A stretch of DNA of 64,000 nt. It comes from Atherinomorus stipes (Eukaryota > Chordata > Actinopteri > Atheriniformes > Atherinidae). Position numbers and translations under genes: made by a program. Below the pieces are notes generated by a model that was given only the letters and a program-made list of their open reading frames with translations, made no database searches and was not told where the DNA came from. Location: positions 558,001-622,000 of the forward strand of contig JALJCO010008621.1 of assembly GCA_023101725.1 (NCBI GenBank). The letters run 5' to 3'. Shown piece by piece: positions 36,593-49,500 of this stretch (position 1 is its first letter; each line of letters opens with the position of its first letter).

Positions 36593-37613
36593 CAGTTTTT
36601 CTCAATTGCTAAAACACATTTTTTGAAATGTCCCCTCAGTTTTTCACAACTTTAAACACTAAACCCCAAACTCAAACTACTTTCCCAAAACCTCTTTTTC
36701 TTGCTGCAAAAGGAAGTTACTGACTCAAAACAGCATCACCTGGCCTCAAAAAGAGACACTATTGTCAAATCATGCCCCAAGCACAGCAAAATGTAAAACA
36801 CTACAGAGCAATCAGGAAACACTAGAAGGAAAAAAGGAAAACTTAGTTCTCAGAACATCATGCTGTCAAAATGTATGTTTTTTTTATTTACATCAGGCCA
36901 AATGCATCATGTCACAACACAGAGAACTCATATCATAAAGTACTAGAGCGCAGACCTCTGCCAAGCAGAACTCGCAATGATAAAGAATCCTTAAAAAAAA
37001 TCATGGATCCAGAAGATGATCTGAATCACCACCAAAATGTAATGGGTTCGTTCTTGGGCTGAGGCTCATGACTGGTGAAAATTTCAGGTCAATCCGTCCA
37101 GAACTTTTTCTGTAAAGTTGCTGACAGACAGATAAACAAACCAACGCATCAAAAACATAACCTCCTTGGACTGTAGCATGGCAGATCACAGTTGCACGGA
37201 TTTCACCTGAAATGAAGGCTCTGCGTCGGACCTGATTTTGTCCCCTTATGTCCTCACTCTTGACCACCTCTTATGCGTACTCTTCCTCTCTGATTTCCTC
37301 TATCCATTGCAAAATCTTGACCTCCCACAGCTTCCTCAACTGGTTTATATTGGTTCCCTCATCAGCCAAAGGTGAAATCAATTTTGAGTCACTGTGTTTA
37401 CCTGTTGACACCTGTGTCTTTGTTGTGATCAAAGTGTGCAGCGTGTGTTTACCATTTTGTACAGCAAGTGCATGTGTTTGCAAACAGTGTCCAGTGATGT
37501 GAAACGTGCTTTAGGTTTTGATCACAGGGGGACTGATTTGATACCTTGCTTTAGGCTTCTGAAAAATTGACTTTGAGAATAGGATTTAGTGTTTTAGCAG
37601 TTGAGAAAAACTG
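36593..37613. mobile_element. TA-flanked DNA element, 1.02 kb, with inverted ends
   Basis: TA at 36591-36592 and 37614-37615. The ends CAGTTTTTCTCAATTGCTAA (left) and CAGTTTTTCTCAACTGCTAA (read in from the right) are near-perfect inverted repeats. It has no transposase. It contains a LINE-tail insertion (36943-37170). A similar but weaker end, GTGTTTTAACAATTGAAAAA, occurs at about 37975-37994, suggesting an older related copy next door. Confidence 0.75.
36943..37170 (+). mobile_element. RTE-type LINE 3' end (or a SINE using it)
   Basis: CAGACCTCTGCC, then ATCCAGAAGATGATCTGAAT, CACCACCAAAATGTAAT, AAATTTCAGGTCAATCCGTC, CAGACAGATAAACAAACCAA and finally AAAACATAACCTCCTTGG. This order is the familiar 3' end of fish RTE-like elements. 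It sits inside the TA-flanked element, so it is a later insertion or was captured by it. Confidence 0.65.
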
Positions 37614-37615
37614 TA

Positions 37616-39759
37616 AGGTCTTTGTGAGAACATGAGCAGTTCTGGATTAGTTACTGTACAATTGTCTAAGAAAGTGGTCCCTCCACTATAAAATCTGCGT
37701 TGTGACCAGAACAGATACTGTAAGGTTTCTAAAAATGTGCATTGGCAGTTGTGAAAAAAATGTAAAAAGAACATTCTCACACACTGAACATCATGTTCTC
37801 GGGTGTGTTGTTATAGTATGTAATGATGCGTTTAATGTTTACACTTTTGCAGGCTTTGAGCTTCTGTTTTTGTGCGAAAGTTTGAGTTGTGGAAAGAGAA
37901 GGTGGTTTTATGTATGTAGCGTTTAAAGTGTGTTGTGGTTAGAGTTTGGGGAAAGTGGGATAGTTTTGTGTAATGTGTTTTAACAATTGAAAAAGAAAAC
38001 TTTAAGGTTGTCAAGCCCTTTAAAAAGAAATGCTCAAACATATTTCTTTAAACTATGATGAGCCATCAGTCCACTCTTCAGGTGATAATAGACTGATTTG
38101 GGTTTAATATGGCTGTTAAACCCAAAAAGATCCAAAATGACACTATATGATTTCTGGCATGAGCTTAAAGTAAACTGATCTTTTTAAGCAACTACTTTTT
38201 AACAGGTACACTGACAAGAAATGACATTAAAAGAGACTTTAAACCAATTATATTAGGATTAAGGAATTTCTTTTTTTTGCATGCATGAAAACAAATGCTT
38301 TACATTTATTTTTTAACTTAAGTGCACCACTGCAAAATTATAATTACATTATGTCTGCCAAGCAGCAATTTGGCAAAACTGGAACAAATGACAAAGAATC
38401 TGAGCTGTACTGTTGCCTTTTGGGTCAATCAGCTGGCCAATCAGAGCAGCATTGGCCTTTTGGTTGGTAATGATGGAAATAAAACAATAGTTTCATACAT
38501 GCTTGCAGTATATGATATGAGAAAAAATGTCATTTTGTTTGCTTTTATTTGAAAAAAAAAGTTAACCCCCCCCCCCCCCTTTTTTTTTTTTTTAAATCCT
38601 TTTTAAGTGTTAAACTATATTAAACTATAAACACGCTCATTATACAGTTGCTGTATAACTGCATAATGCCACAGCCAGTCTCACAGACTGACATTAATTT
38701 CTCCCCCATTTTGTGGCTGTCATTGAATATTCTGCAATTAATTTTTAGTTACAGTGAAAATGGAGAAATGCATGTTTGATATGTCAGTAGCTGTTTTTTA
38801 GTGAGCATGATGGGGTTTGTAGATGGTTTCTTCCAGTGAGGATAAATGCTGTTTGAACATCTGCCAAAACTCAGAAATCATCTGGATGGGTGCAGTTTGC
38901 TGTGACATAATGTCAAGCATACAAATATTAATGGTTTAAAGTCGTGTGTCGTCCCCCCCCCCCTTTTTTTTTATCTGTTAAATGCCAGTTGTATTTTTTG
39001 CCATTAAACTGCATCTTTATCACAAGGAAGTGAGTGTGGATTAGTGATGCGCTGTCAGTATGGGAGCTGAAGCCTGGTCCATGCAAGAATAAAACCCGCT
39101 TTCTACTCCTAACCAGCCACGTTTGGACTTTAATGTCTTCTGGTTCCTATTTGCTTATATCTTCTCATCTAATTTTCCTCCAAAATGCCCTCTCTGTTTT
39201 GTCTTCTTTCTTTTGTCTCACTCTCCTCTCACAGTCTGCCTTCTCTGTTGTGGGATATTACATTCCTGACATGCTGAAGTTTCATTGGAGCTTTGAGTCC
39301 CTTTGAATGACCTCCAGGTTCCAATAACTGCAAATCTCTGCAAACCTGTTCATCAACAAGTAGTTGTGAACTGTTGCATTTAAAATCATTATAAATCTCC
39401 AGGTCTAGGTCAATTTGGCTCTTTATTCAAGGTTACATTTCCTTTTTGAACCAATTTTGAGATTAATTATTACAATAACAATTCACCAAGACATGTTTCC
39501 CAATTACTGCCTCTGAATTAACTCAGAGTGCTCGTCTTTCTTTTCACTCGCCCCCCAGGAGTACAAAGGTCTGCTCACAAACCCGGACAGTCGCCATTGC
39601 TTGTTCACAGAGTTACAAAAAGTGCAGCCTCCAGCGCTCCTACAAATAATGGGCCATGACCACGCAGAAAAGTATAAAAGAGAAAGTAGGGGGTTAACAA
39701 AAGAAGGATGAATGAAGTATTGAAATGAAATCTCGTCTTCTGTCTGAAGCGAACATCAA
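37616..39759. other. intergenic, upstream of the 40-kb exon
   Basis: About 37616-38000 shares phrases with the neighbouring TA-flanked element. A C-run followed by a T-run lies at 38567-38593, and a shorter one at about 38953-38971. No gene is recognised. Confidence 0.35.
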
Positions 39760-40263
39760 AGGAGATGTTTAATCTCAGACGGCAGTAATTTGTCGACTGA
39801 CGTGTATCCCCCGCGTCTCTCAATCCCTCTCCATCCATCTCTCATGATGAGATAGATGATGGAGACCGCGCGTGAGGGAGAAAAGGAGGGAGGGAGGAAG
39901 AGGGATATAATACCTTTTTGAATACATGACGAATGTGGTCATCAGGCTTAAACTGACAAGGGGGGCAAGCGGCGCGCAGAGACCGAGAGCGTGCATGTGA
40001 GTAACACCGAGCACCAGCATCCACTCTCGCCCGCAGCCGCTCTCAGTCTCCTCCTGATGAGAGACGGAGGGGATCGGGCAAAAGACAAGTCCAGGAGTTA
40101 ATGAGAGCAAAAAATATAGCTCTCCTCTCTTAAGTGCTTTCTTTGAAATTAAAAAAAAAAAAAAACTCAAGCAACAGAAAGGAAAAGGAAGGCGCAATTA
40201 AGTAAAGCGCATCTTATCTTGGAGCTTCAGCCCACCAGATCCGCCTGTTGAGGAGGAGAGGGG
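39760..40263 (+). promoter_or_regulatory. probable promoter and 5' leader of the 40-kb gene
   Basis: CpG dinucleotides are much denser here than in flanking DNA (e.g. GACCGCGCGTGAG, AGCGGCGCGCAGAGACCGAG). The sequence turns purine-rich (GGAGGGAGGGAGG) towards the ATG. An AAAATATAGC TATA-like motif lies near 40110-40120. A transcription start somewhere in 39.9-40.2 kb is inferred; the exact base cannot be set. Confidence 0.5.
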
Positions 40264-40318
40264 ATGCAGAACAACATGACGGACTGTGAGGAGGGAGAGG
40301 GGGGACCCAACAGCCAGG
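40264..40318 (+). CDS. probable first coding exon, gene unidentified
   Basis: ATG at 40264 opens MQNNMTDCEEGEGGPNSQ plus one base, ending at a strong donor (G then gtgagtga). A second in-frame ATG lies at 40276. The peptide is acidic, short and looks like the N-terminus of a regulatory or cytoplasmic protein. I do not recognise the family. Support comes from the CpG-rich leader, the donor and the plausible peptide. No matching downstream exon was recognised in the remaining 23.7 kb, so the next exon may lie beyond the window. Confidence 0.5.
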
Positions 40319-43056
40319 GTGAGTGACGAAACCTGCCTCTGACTGATGAGAAGGGAGAATGTGTCTGCGTAGCAGCGTGTGCGAACCTGGATGCGTCAGT
40401 TAACAAGTATGTGTCAGCGTGGGTGCTGAGAGACGCACATGTTTACCACGGAAAGTTAGAGAAAAGATTATGTCACTGTATGGATACCAACACAAGTCGT
40501 ACCTTTCTGTGTAAAGGAAAAGGCACTTTTACATTATATCTGAGTGAAAGAAGACTAGTGCTCATTAGGAGATGATCAGTCTGCTTCATGGCACCTCTAA
40601 GACTGTCAGGCATCACACCTGCTGGTTGCATATGCAAACCTCCATCTGCTCACCCTCTGCAGTCATCCTGCAATTATATTCTGCTAATTCACTGCTGTTT
40701 TTTTCAGAAATAAGCAGTTTTGTGGGTGCTGATGTCACTCAAGTCTGATTGGAAAAGTTCCTCAAATAAGTTTCCAGCAATAAAAATGCTTAATAGATAA
40801 ATGAATAAATAAATAAATATAAATTAAGTGCAGCCAAGGTCTGAGTAAAGCAGCCTTTTATTCTCAGACTCTTTCACATCTTTCTCTATCAGGAACATTT
40901 TACCCAGGGGTTATATCTGCCTCTTATAATGGAACAAGTACAAAACTCTTCCTCTCTCATGTGTGTGTGCGTGTGTGTGTGTGTGTCTCTGTGTGTGTGT
41001 GTGTGTGTGTCTGTTTGTGTACTGTGTGAGTGTGCTCAAACATGCATGTAAATGACCTCTCTCTATTTAAAGGGTGTCTAAGATACAGGGCAGCAATTTG
41101 CCTGAAACATATATCTAAGATCAGCCTTGTTTATTTACTTTAACCTGTCAGAAAATTTGTTTTCTTTGGTTTGGTGATCCATTTACTCTTAACTTTTCAA
41201 GCAGAATTTGCTAAATGTTAGTTCAGTTTGAGCTTTTCTGAGGTGATTCATTAGGAAAATGTCATCATCATTGTTCATTTAATAATAAGGCAGATTAGTA
41301 AAAGGCAAATAGCATTTCAAACTCCAGGTTTTTTTTTTCTTAAATAAAATGACATGCTGAAGGTTTTTTTCATTACACATCTTTCTAGCAATAGCAATAG
41401 CAACTTTATTTATCATGCACTTATAAAACAGATTTGACCAAAGTGCTTCAGTGTACAAACATAAGATAAAACAACATGACTATAATAAAATCAATGGAGT
41501 TAACTAACATTGAAATCTAGAACTAGAAAGCAGTTAAAACAAATGAAAACAAATCAAAATCAAAATGTCAACATGTAATGTTGGGCCATAATCTTTATAA
41601 CTTTGGTAAAAATCATAACAGCGTTGATTATTTCTAACATGCAAACACACTCGAGTCGTACATAAATATGCTCATTCAACAGTAAGCAAATATGCAAAAT
41701 AAAGATAAAGATATGTCAAATGATTCAAAACTGTGACTTATACATTGCTCTGACAAGAAAAAAAATGTTAAAACACAGCATCCACATTTCTTTTCTTTTT
41801 CTTTTCATTTTTAGCTGTTTGCCTGTTACTGATGAGAAAAGGAAAGAATGTTGACCTTTATTCGAGGCCTTTTTCTCTTTCTTAGTGGCTCATTGCAGAG
41901 GTGTTTGTGTCATTTTTCGCATTGCCAAAACTCCACTTATATTCTTTTGGATTAAGGCGAGACACTACAGCCAAATAGGGTCAAAGTTGGGTCTAATTGG
42001 TATCACCATGAAACTTTGCTGATTGGTTCCTTACATTAGGACTGTTGTTTTTTGTATTGCAAATTTTCTGAACTTTTATGCTTAAATATGCAAATTGGGT
42101 GTTTGGTGCCAAAAATGTACTAATTTGCATACATTTCTTGGTGAAAAAAAATCTAAACACTGGATTCAGCCAGGTTCAAAGTTTCTTTTGAATTTTGTTG
42201 ACATATTAAAGTCAAAAGCTTTTACAAAGGTGAATTTAGTGTCTATTTACAGTATCACTTCACAATTTAGAATGTACTGTTAACCAGAAAAAAAAAATAT
42301 TTTTTGGCATATTTTTGGGATGAAATGTTCTATAATTCAGGCTGTGAATGAGATATAAAAAAAATCAACCAGTAAGGCGCAGAATTGGAAAGTTTGGTGC
42401 ATCTACGTGTTCCTGAAGTGGAGTTTTTTTTTTTTTACCCAGAGTATGAAAAAAAAAAACAGTTTTGAGAAAATGACCTTTAAAGATCTGGACTGCAATA
42501 TTCTACACTTTTTTGTTCTAAAACATCATTTACAGACATCAGATCCAATCAGATTCGTGAGAACAACAAAGCAGAACATTTATAGCACATGAAAATTGAT
42601 CGATGTGTAACATAGCAGGAGCTTCTTCTGGACACAATCAGTATCACAGTCACACGTTATTACGTCTACCACTGGCAGACCTCCTGAGAAAATCAGATGC
42701 AAATGCTTGGATGTAAAAATTCAACAAATATTTGAAAGAATACATTATTTGCAGACATCAGATTCAGTCAGAAATATAGAAATAAATGTACAGAACATCT
42801 TTAACACACCATAGCAGCCAAAATGAAGAGATTTATCTTCTCTTTCTATCATGCTGAGCTTCTGGTACTGCAGGTTTTAGGGGAAGTGCAGCAATTACCA
42901 AAACTTTTCCCTTTTTTGAGGGCTGCATTTCCAAATGCAAATCCACGGGGCTTAAAGAATGTGCACATTCATGTAAAGGCATCATGTCTTGTTGCATTCA
43001 AAGAAGAGGTGAGGGGAGGATTAGTCCTTTTGCAGTGATCTCCGTCACAGAGATAC
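40319..43056 (+). other. presumed first intron of the 40-kb gene, proximal part
   Basis: It holds a TG microsatellite (about 40960-41010), an AAAT run near 40803-40819, and a fish repeat phrase at about 41395-41500 (CAACTTTATTTATCATGCAC). No coding exon is recognised. Confidence 0.35.
40960..41010 (+). repeat. TG microsatellite, interrupted
   Basis: Mostly GT dinucleotides with a few substitutions. Confidence 0.9.
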
Positions 43057-43060
43057 TTAA

Positions 43061-43673
43061 AGGGATATTGTGTAAGTTCTCCTGTGTTTTATTCACAAAA
43101 ACTAATTATTTGGTTCAAAAGTGTTTTTTCATTAATTAGTAATCACTTCCATCAACAAACTGAAGTGCTCCTCTAAGTTCTAAATTTGCCGTTCGTATAA
43201 TTCATTTACACATCGAGCGGGGTGGCTCGGTGGAGGCTGCCATGTCGTATCGCCATGTTTTTGCGTTCGGGAGAAGCGTGACGGTAGGAAAACACAGAAA
43301 CTCACTGGACACACCGGAGTTTTCAGCTCAGTTCGAGGTAATGCCTTTGAAAAGTAACCGCGCTGCAGAGGGGAGAGACTAGCGTCTCACTGACACTGGG
43401 TTCACGTGCAGTCGGCCGTTGGTAACAAACCAGATGTCATTTTAATCAATGAAGCCGAGCGAAAGACGGTAAAACATGGGTCAGGGAAAACAATACAACA
43501 TCGCCATGACAACCGAACAGATGTGGACTGATGTCACTGTAACTGACGGACCACGTCTTCACATAGAGGCTGGTGATAACTTTACATGCATCGGATGTCG
43601 TCGGTCTGCCCGGTTTCACGCGAATGCAGCATGAAAAGTACGAGGGAGCTGCTCCCGATTACACAGTGTCCCT
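43061..43673. mobile_element. TTAA element family D
   Basis: Flanked by TTAA (43057-43060, 43674-43677). Ends AGGGATATTGTGTAA (left) and AGGGACACTGTGTAA reading in from the right. The 613-bp body is richer in CG than the surroundings and has no transposase frame. Confidence 0.82.
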
Positions 43674-43677
43674 TTAA

Positions 43678-46032
43678 GAAGCAATCTGTTTTAATTCACT
43701 GGTCTCCACTTTGAATCCTGTCTCTGATTCCTGTCTCTGTTAATTATATTTGGGCAAATTAATCAGCTGATTAGCTGATTCAAACACGCAGCGTCTGCTA
43801 TGAGACACACTGTACAGCAGTGATCAGCTGACACCATGCTCCTGGTTTGATTGACAGCTTTATGGTGACAAACTCCAAGATCTTCCAGCCGCTGATTGTA
43901 GTATTGACCAGGTGATGAAAAGCTGGGTTTTTGCCTGCTGTGTCTCACCTTAGAAACAAAACAGTTGGACAAACAGACTACTTTATTCACCCTGAGGGAA
44001 ATTCAAGAGTGCAGCGGCTAAATACAGTACAAGAAGCCAATTTTCATCATCTGCTGACCACAAAAAGGTCAAAACTGCTTTGAACTGTTTAACATTTGGC
44101 AATATACTCTGCCGTGTTCTGGCAGTGGGATTTTATTAACTTGCTCGGGGTAATTTTGTGAGATAATATTTAGGATGTTTTGCATTTAAACAACCTCATG
44201 CCATCACACCCCTATCACTATGCTTTCCTGTCAGGAGCATTTATTATTTGAACAGAAGAATAAACTATGAGGAAAAAGGAGGAGGTGGGATTCTTCCTTG
44301 GGGGGGGAATTAAAGAGGGAGAGGGGGGGGAAAGGAGAGGAAGAAAGGAGAGAAGAAACAAAGGAAGGGTGGGGGGGTGGCTGTTGTGGGGGAGGGGGGG
44401 GGAGGGTTCTTTTTTTTTTCTTTTTATTTAATTATTTTTTTGATATAATAATTTGTTTATTATTAAAATATAAGTATTTTTGAACTAAAGATGGCGAGTA
44501 GGGGAGGGAAAGAGGGGGGGAGGGGTCTTTATCTTATTGGTTTGGGTCGGTGGGGCGCTCTATGCTTTTACTGCAGTGGCCCTGGTCTGCTACAGCAGAC
44601 ATGCTGGACTCTGAGTTTTAAAATACAAAAACATAAAATGCATCCTGTTCAGATGAGATTCATATCCATCTGTTTTCTTGTAATACTGCTCAGTGAAGTT
44701 TAATTTGCATTTTTGTGCCAAAGAGCTAACAAGGTTTGGGGTTTTTTTGTTTTTTGTGGTTTTCTGGCACATCACCCACAGAAGATGACACCAAGCAGTG
44801 CACTTCACATTGCCTGAGCTATCACAGAAACACAGCTCTCCTTTGCTAACCCCTGTTCCAGATCATTAGCACTTTCCTGTCTGTTTTCATGACTGAGAAG
44901 AGAGAATTATGTTCAATTTCTTAAAATTGAAAGATTGTTCATTTACAAGTATTTTGAAGCAGGTGTTCTTTGTCACTTGTGAGTCAATGTAATGCTCAAC
45001 AAGTAATGCAACCAGGCTCCAGATTAAAATACAATTCCACATTTACTGAAAGCACAAAAATAGTTTCAATATTTTGCGATAAACACCCAGTTTATAAACA
45101 CACGATAAACACCACTCCAGGAGCATGTGACTTATCTGTTAACAAATTAGTTCACATTAGTTGGTTGGATGAGAGGCAATGATTCTTGATGTGTGTGAGA
45201 TCTGCGTTTATCTCTTAGCTGGGTCTTGGACGCTATGGGATCCAGTTTTGCAGAGAATATTGAGACCAACCTCTTTGGCCATGTGCAGTAAAAGAAAGGC
45301 TCTACACATCACTGTGTTTACTTCAACATGGAATGTGAATTCAACTGGTTTTGGCTTTCATGTATTTGGGTTCTTTGTCAATGATAGATTTGTTTCAAAC
45401 AGACCTGAAACTTGCTTGAGGATCAACAAATGCTGCGAGTTTAAAGTATCTTTGGAGGAAAGGCACTTTTTCTGTCATGAGAGGACCCTCCGCTTTACTG
45501 ACTCAGCCTGCTGTACTGACATTCCCCTCACTACATGTTGTTTGAAAGGATTATAACAAAATTTGGTTACAAAGACAGTTACTTTAAATTGAGTAGAAGT
45601 TCAGTTTACAGTCCTGTTTCCTTTGAGCTGCTCATGAACTTGCAGAATATTAATGCACATGCTTCTTCTCAGAGGGATCTATGCTAGACACGGATTCTAC
45701 TGTGTGTAAGCTGTGCTGTGAAGTTTTAGTTGTGATTAAGTTCTGTTTTTGTGAAAGTTTTTTTTTAATGAATCCATATTCATAAATCATTTTCAGACTC
45801 TTTCTTACCACATTGAAGTATTGTACTAATTAGATAGTTGTGTGTACACATAGTTATGTAAAAATACAGTTTTGCATTGGCAAGACTTTTTTTTTTCTTA
45901 GTAAATTATTGATCATTGATGCTTAAAAGGAACCTTTGATCCTAAATTTACTCAGGTTTCTGTGACAGATTTAATTTCTTTTTCTAAATTTAGCTCTGAA
46001 AAAGTCAAATTATGATTTTTTTTTTGTCTCAT
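43678..46032. other. no gene seen; G-rich purine tract
   Basis: A strongly G-biased purine stretch lies at about 44278-44407, followed by a T-rich segment. The rest is AT-rich, with no recognised feature. Confidence 0.35.
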
Positions 46033-46036
46033 TTAA

Positions 46037-46172
46037 AGATGCACTACACATTGCAGATTTCATTGCGTTCAAAACGTCCGCCGTGTTTCCATCAGCTTGC
46101 TTGCATGTAACAAAACAAAGCAAAACAAGTTTAGAACGTGAAGTTTTAAGGTAGGAAAGTTACAGTGCATCT
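46037..46172. mobile_element. TTAA element family E, 136 bp
   Basis: Flanked by TTAA (46033-46036, 46173-46176). Ends AGATGCACTAC (left) and AGATGCACTGTAAC reading in from the right. It is a very short miniature element. Confidence 0.8.
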
Positions 46173-46176
46173 TTAA

Positions 46177-46556
46177 AGAAGAGCTACTGAACTTTGGGAG
46201 ATTTTCTCAGTTAGGCACCCCTTATGGCATCCATCTTTTTTAAAATTTTTTTATAAATGTTTTTGTGTTTTTTATCCATCGTGCATCCCACCTCTCCAGT
46301 CAGAGGGTCAGTCCAACATTGACTCTTATCTCTTCTATTGCGCTGTCACTCTCTCTCCATCTTATCATCTCTTTCTTTAATAATAGTCTCTTGTATTTTT
46401 TTGATCAATCAGTCACAGTGTACGTTCAAAACAGAAAAAGTTGTGAAATGCATCTTCTCACCCTGCTGGGCAACAGCAGCTCCACAAATATACATAATAA
46501 ATGTCATTGTGCCATCAAAATGAGTCAGAAAAATAAAAAAAATTATAAAATGCTAC
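46177..46556. mobile_element. diverged relative of TTAA element family F
   Basis: It shares, in order, ATTTTCTCAGTTAGGCACC, GCATCCATCTT and TGTGCCATCAAAATGAGTCA with 32458-32933. Its left TTAA is the one that closes the family E element next to it, and a TTTAA follows at the right. The terminal inverted repeat is too diverged to be certain. Confidence 0.55.
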
Positions 46557-46560
46557 TTTA

Positions 46561-49500
46561 ATGTATCATCTTTATTTTCAAATAATTTGTACAGTTGGTC
46601 TCCCTCACCAGGGTTCAGTTCCACACCATTAAAGCACTCAATATTGTTTGTTTTATTTTGCTTTTTTTTTTCTGCAAGTGCTGTTACAGTTAAATAACTC
46701 AACAGGATTTCACTAAACGCTCATATTTGTCTCATTAGTAGTTGATAAATATTTTAAAAACCATTTCTCTTCTGCTACTTCTCCAACACAATCAGAGTAA
46801 TAGACTCCAGATAAGTGTCAAGGGCCTTCTCCAGATCTCTTTTTATGTCTTGACCTCTTTGTATGTATTGCCCATCCATCAAAGGCACCATCCCAAAATT
46901 ATTTGTGCATCTATTAATCTTACAAAACAGTTTTATGGTCACCTACTCATTATTATTATTCTTGACCAAACTCATAAATTTATTTTCTTTTTTGTCATTT
47001 CTTGAGAGCAAACTTGAGAGCAAAAGAATGCTTTTTTTAAAAGATGTTTATATGAAGGCAAAGCTGAATGAGGCCCAAAAAAAGACCGTTCACTTTTTAA
47101 ATGCCATGATGGCTTCACCATCACGCTACAGGGATGAATAACAAAGTGACATTTAGGGTGCAAGTATCAGCAAGCATGAGTGTGATCACACTGTGACGAT
47201 ATTGCACAGAACAAGAACAAGAATAATACATAAATCCAGGATCACACATGGTAATTAAAAGTATGTCATTTTAGTCTGTTTCTACAGAGTGTGCAAGATG
47301 ACATGATAATTCTGCAGACTGCATATACATCACTGGTAAAAGTTACTATAAATCCAAAAAAGGTTAAATAAGTATTGCAGGTTTCCTTCTAAAATATCTT
47401 GCTTCATTTTCTGTTTCATCAATAACAACACTTTCCTAGTTAAAATGCTTGTAAATTACTCTTACTATATTAACTCCATATCTAAGACATATCTCCAATA
47501 CATGTACACAACAATACAAACCTAAAAAAAAAAAAAAAAAGAATACCCCAAATTTCATGACACATAGTTATACAGTGCTGAAATATTTCTAGAGATATAG
47601 TTTTTTTAGTATTCAGAGTGAAGTTTATTCATTAAATGTACTATTAAGTAGCACAATCGGGAGATAATACCTGCAACTGTCAAGTAATGGATTAAAAATA
47701 TACAATTTCATGAAGTGAAAATACTGTATTCTCAGTTGCCACGGTGTTTCCAAGAAGACACCTGATCAATAACCATCTAAATTTTCCTAATCAAATACTG
47801 TAAAGGGTTTGTCATATTTAGTTAATCACTTACTGTTTGAATTGTCAATATTCTGTCTGTTTATTGTGCTGATCTCATTTCCTTTGTTTGTCTTACTCCA
47901 CACTTGTCACCTTTTTATCCTCATGTGTGCCAAATAAGATGCATAAAGTAATTCTTAATATTCCTTACAGACCTCCTACGTTAGGCTATCAGTTAAACAG
48001 CTGTCAATCTCAGTTTTAAAGTTTAATGCCTAAGTAGATGTATGTTGACATATTTCCTCACAGAGACACATGTCTCTTTCTTCTCTTCTTTTGTGTTTGA
48101 TTTTTTGGGCTGCAGCTTTTGTGCAAAGCATGTACAGACATCAGCCAATGCAGTATCAAAGTGTGAGAAGCATAAAAACACACTATTTTATTCAAACTAT
48201 GTCTAACTCAAATGGAGACATATCCATATTTGCTCATTAGAATCCATATTTTCAGTTAAAATCCACATTCGTTCTTTTACACTAGAATTTATAATACAGC
48301 TGGTTTTTATTTTGTTTTTATTTTGTTTTTTTACAGTAAAGTTGACAACAAAATGCTGTTTGCTTCATCTGAAGCAGCTGGTACAGAAAATAAACAGAGG
48401 TCATGTCATTACCAAAATCTTTGGCAGCTTTTAAAATGACGTCATATGTGAGTGATGCAGTTTCAGAGATGAGGATTTGATTCTAATATTAGAGCTGATG
48501 GATGAAACAAATATACAGCCAAAGAGAATTATTTACTGTACAGAGAGAGCATGAAAACAACCGGCTACAAAGTTGTGGACTTCTTATATTTTCACATAAT
48601 GTTGATGTGGCACAGTGTGTCTGTTTGTTTCCTTAGGGTATTATTTTTAGAACTGGCCTGTATGAAGATGAGATAACTTTGGTGTGAAATGATGCTACTG
48701 TATATTAATAAAGCTGAACTGATGCATTTATGTGGAAAGACTAAACATAAAGTGCTTTTAAAATGTTAAGATGATGAAAGTCACATAACTTTGGAAAGAA
48801 TGGTACAATGTCATGAATTTTCTAGACCAAATATTAAAATGACACAAACATGCAAAATAATTTGTAAAAGAATTGTTTTTTTCTGCCCTCCTCTAATTTA
48901 ATCATCTTTCATTTATCCTGTGACAGATTTAAACTCGCTCTTTGGTTGGGTTTTGGTACTACGTCCTCTGAAAGTGATCCTCAGGCACTTCTGCCTTTCA
49001 CTTCCAGTCCAGAGATTTTCACTAGATGTACTTCTTTTGTTTGTTTAAAAAAAAAAGTCATTCACTGAAATCCTGATTCATGTGTGAATGAGTGACTGTG
49101 TGACCTCAGGATATCTATCCTTAGATCTTTTCAGTAAATAAAAGTCTCCAGGCGAGTTTAACTCAGTACAAAAGTTACAAACAGGGAAGGCAACTAATTT
49201 GGTGCTGTCAAAAATATGAGTTACCCCTCAAGTCAGTTAAGTTCAATAGATATAGCTTTTCTCATCTGTTTACCTGCATGTAAAAGACCATAACTGGTCT
49301 TATACATGTTATGAGCTGGATTACATCATTTTTCAACAGTAAGAAATACTGTGGTAATTAGCGAGCTTTGAAGGCATTAATGGGAGATTCTATTTAATAA
49401 GCATGAGTAAATTAGCAAATGTTGACATATTCCATTAAAGTTGGTCTGATACTCCTGCCCTCGCTTTCATAACCACAGACCCACTGAGATGGCTTTAATC

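Noticed and set aside
39820..40197. 125-codon open frame on the - strand upstream of the 40-kb exon
   Set aside because: It is antisense to the purine-rich leader, which yields Leu/Ser/Pro-rich translation by composition. No family resemblance.
45179..45556. 125-codon + strand open frame
   Set aside because: Its length is within chance for 64 kb. The translation has no motif, and no start context or splice sites support it.
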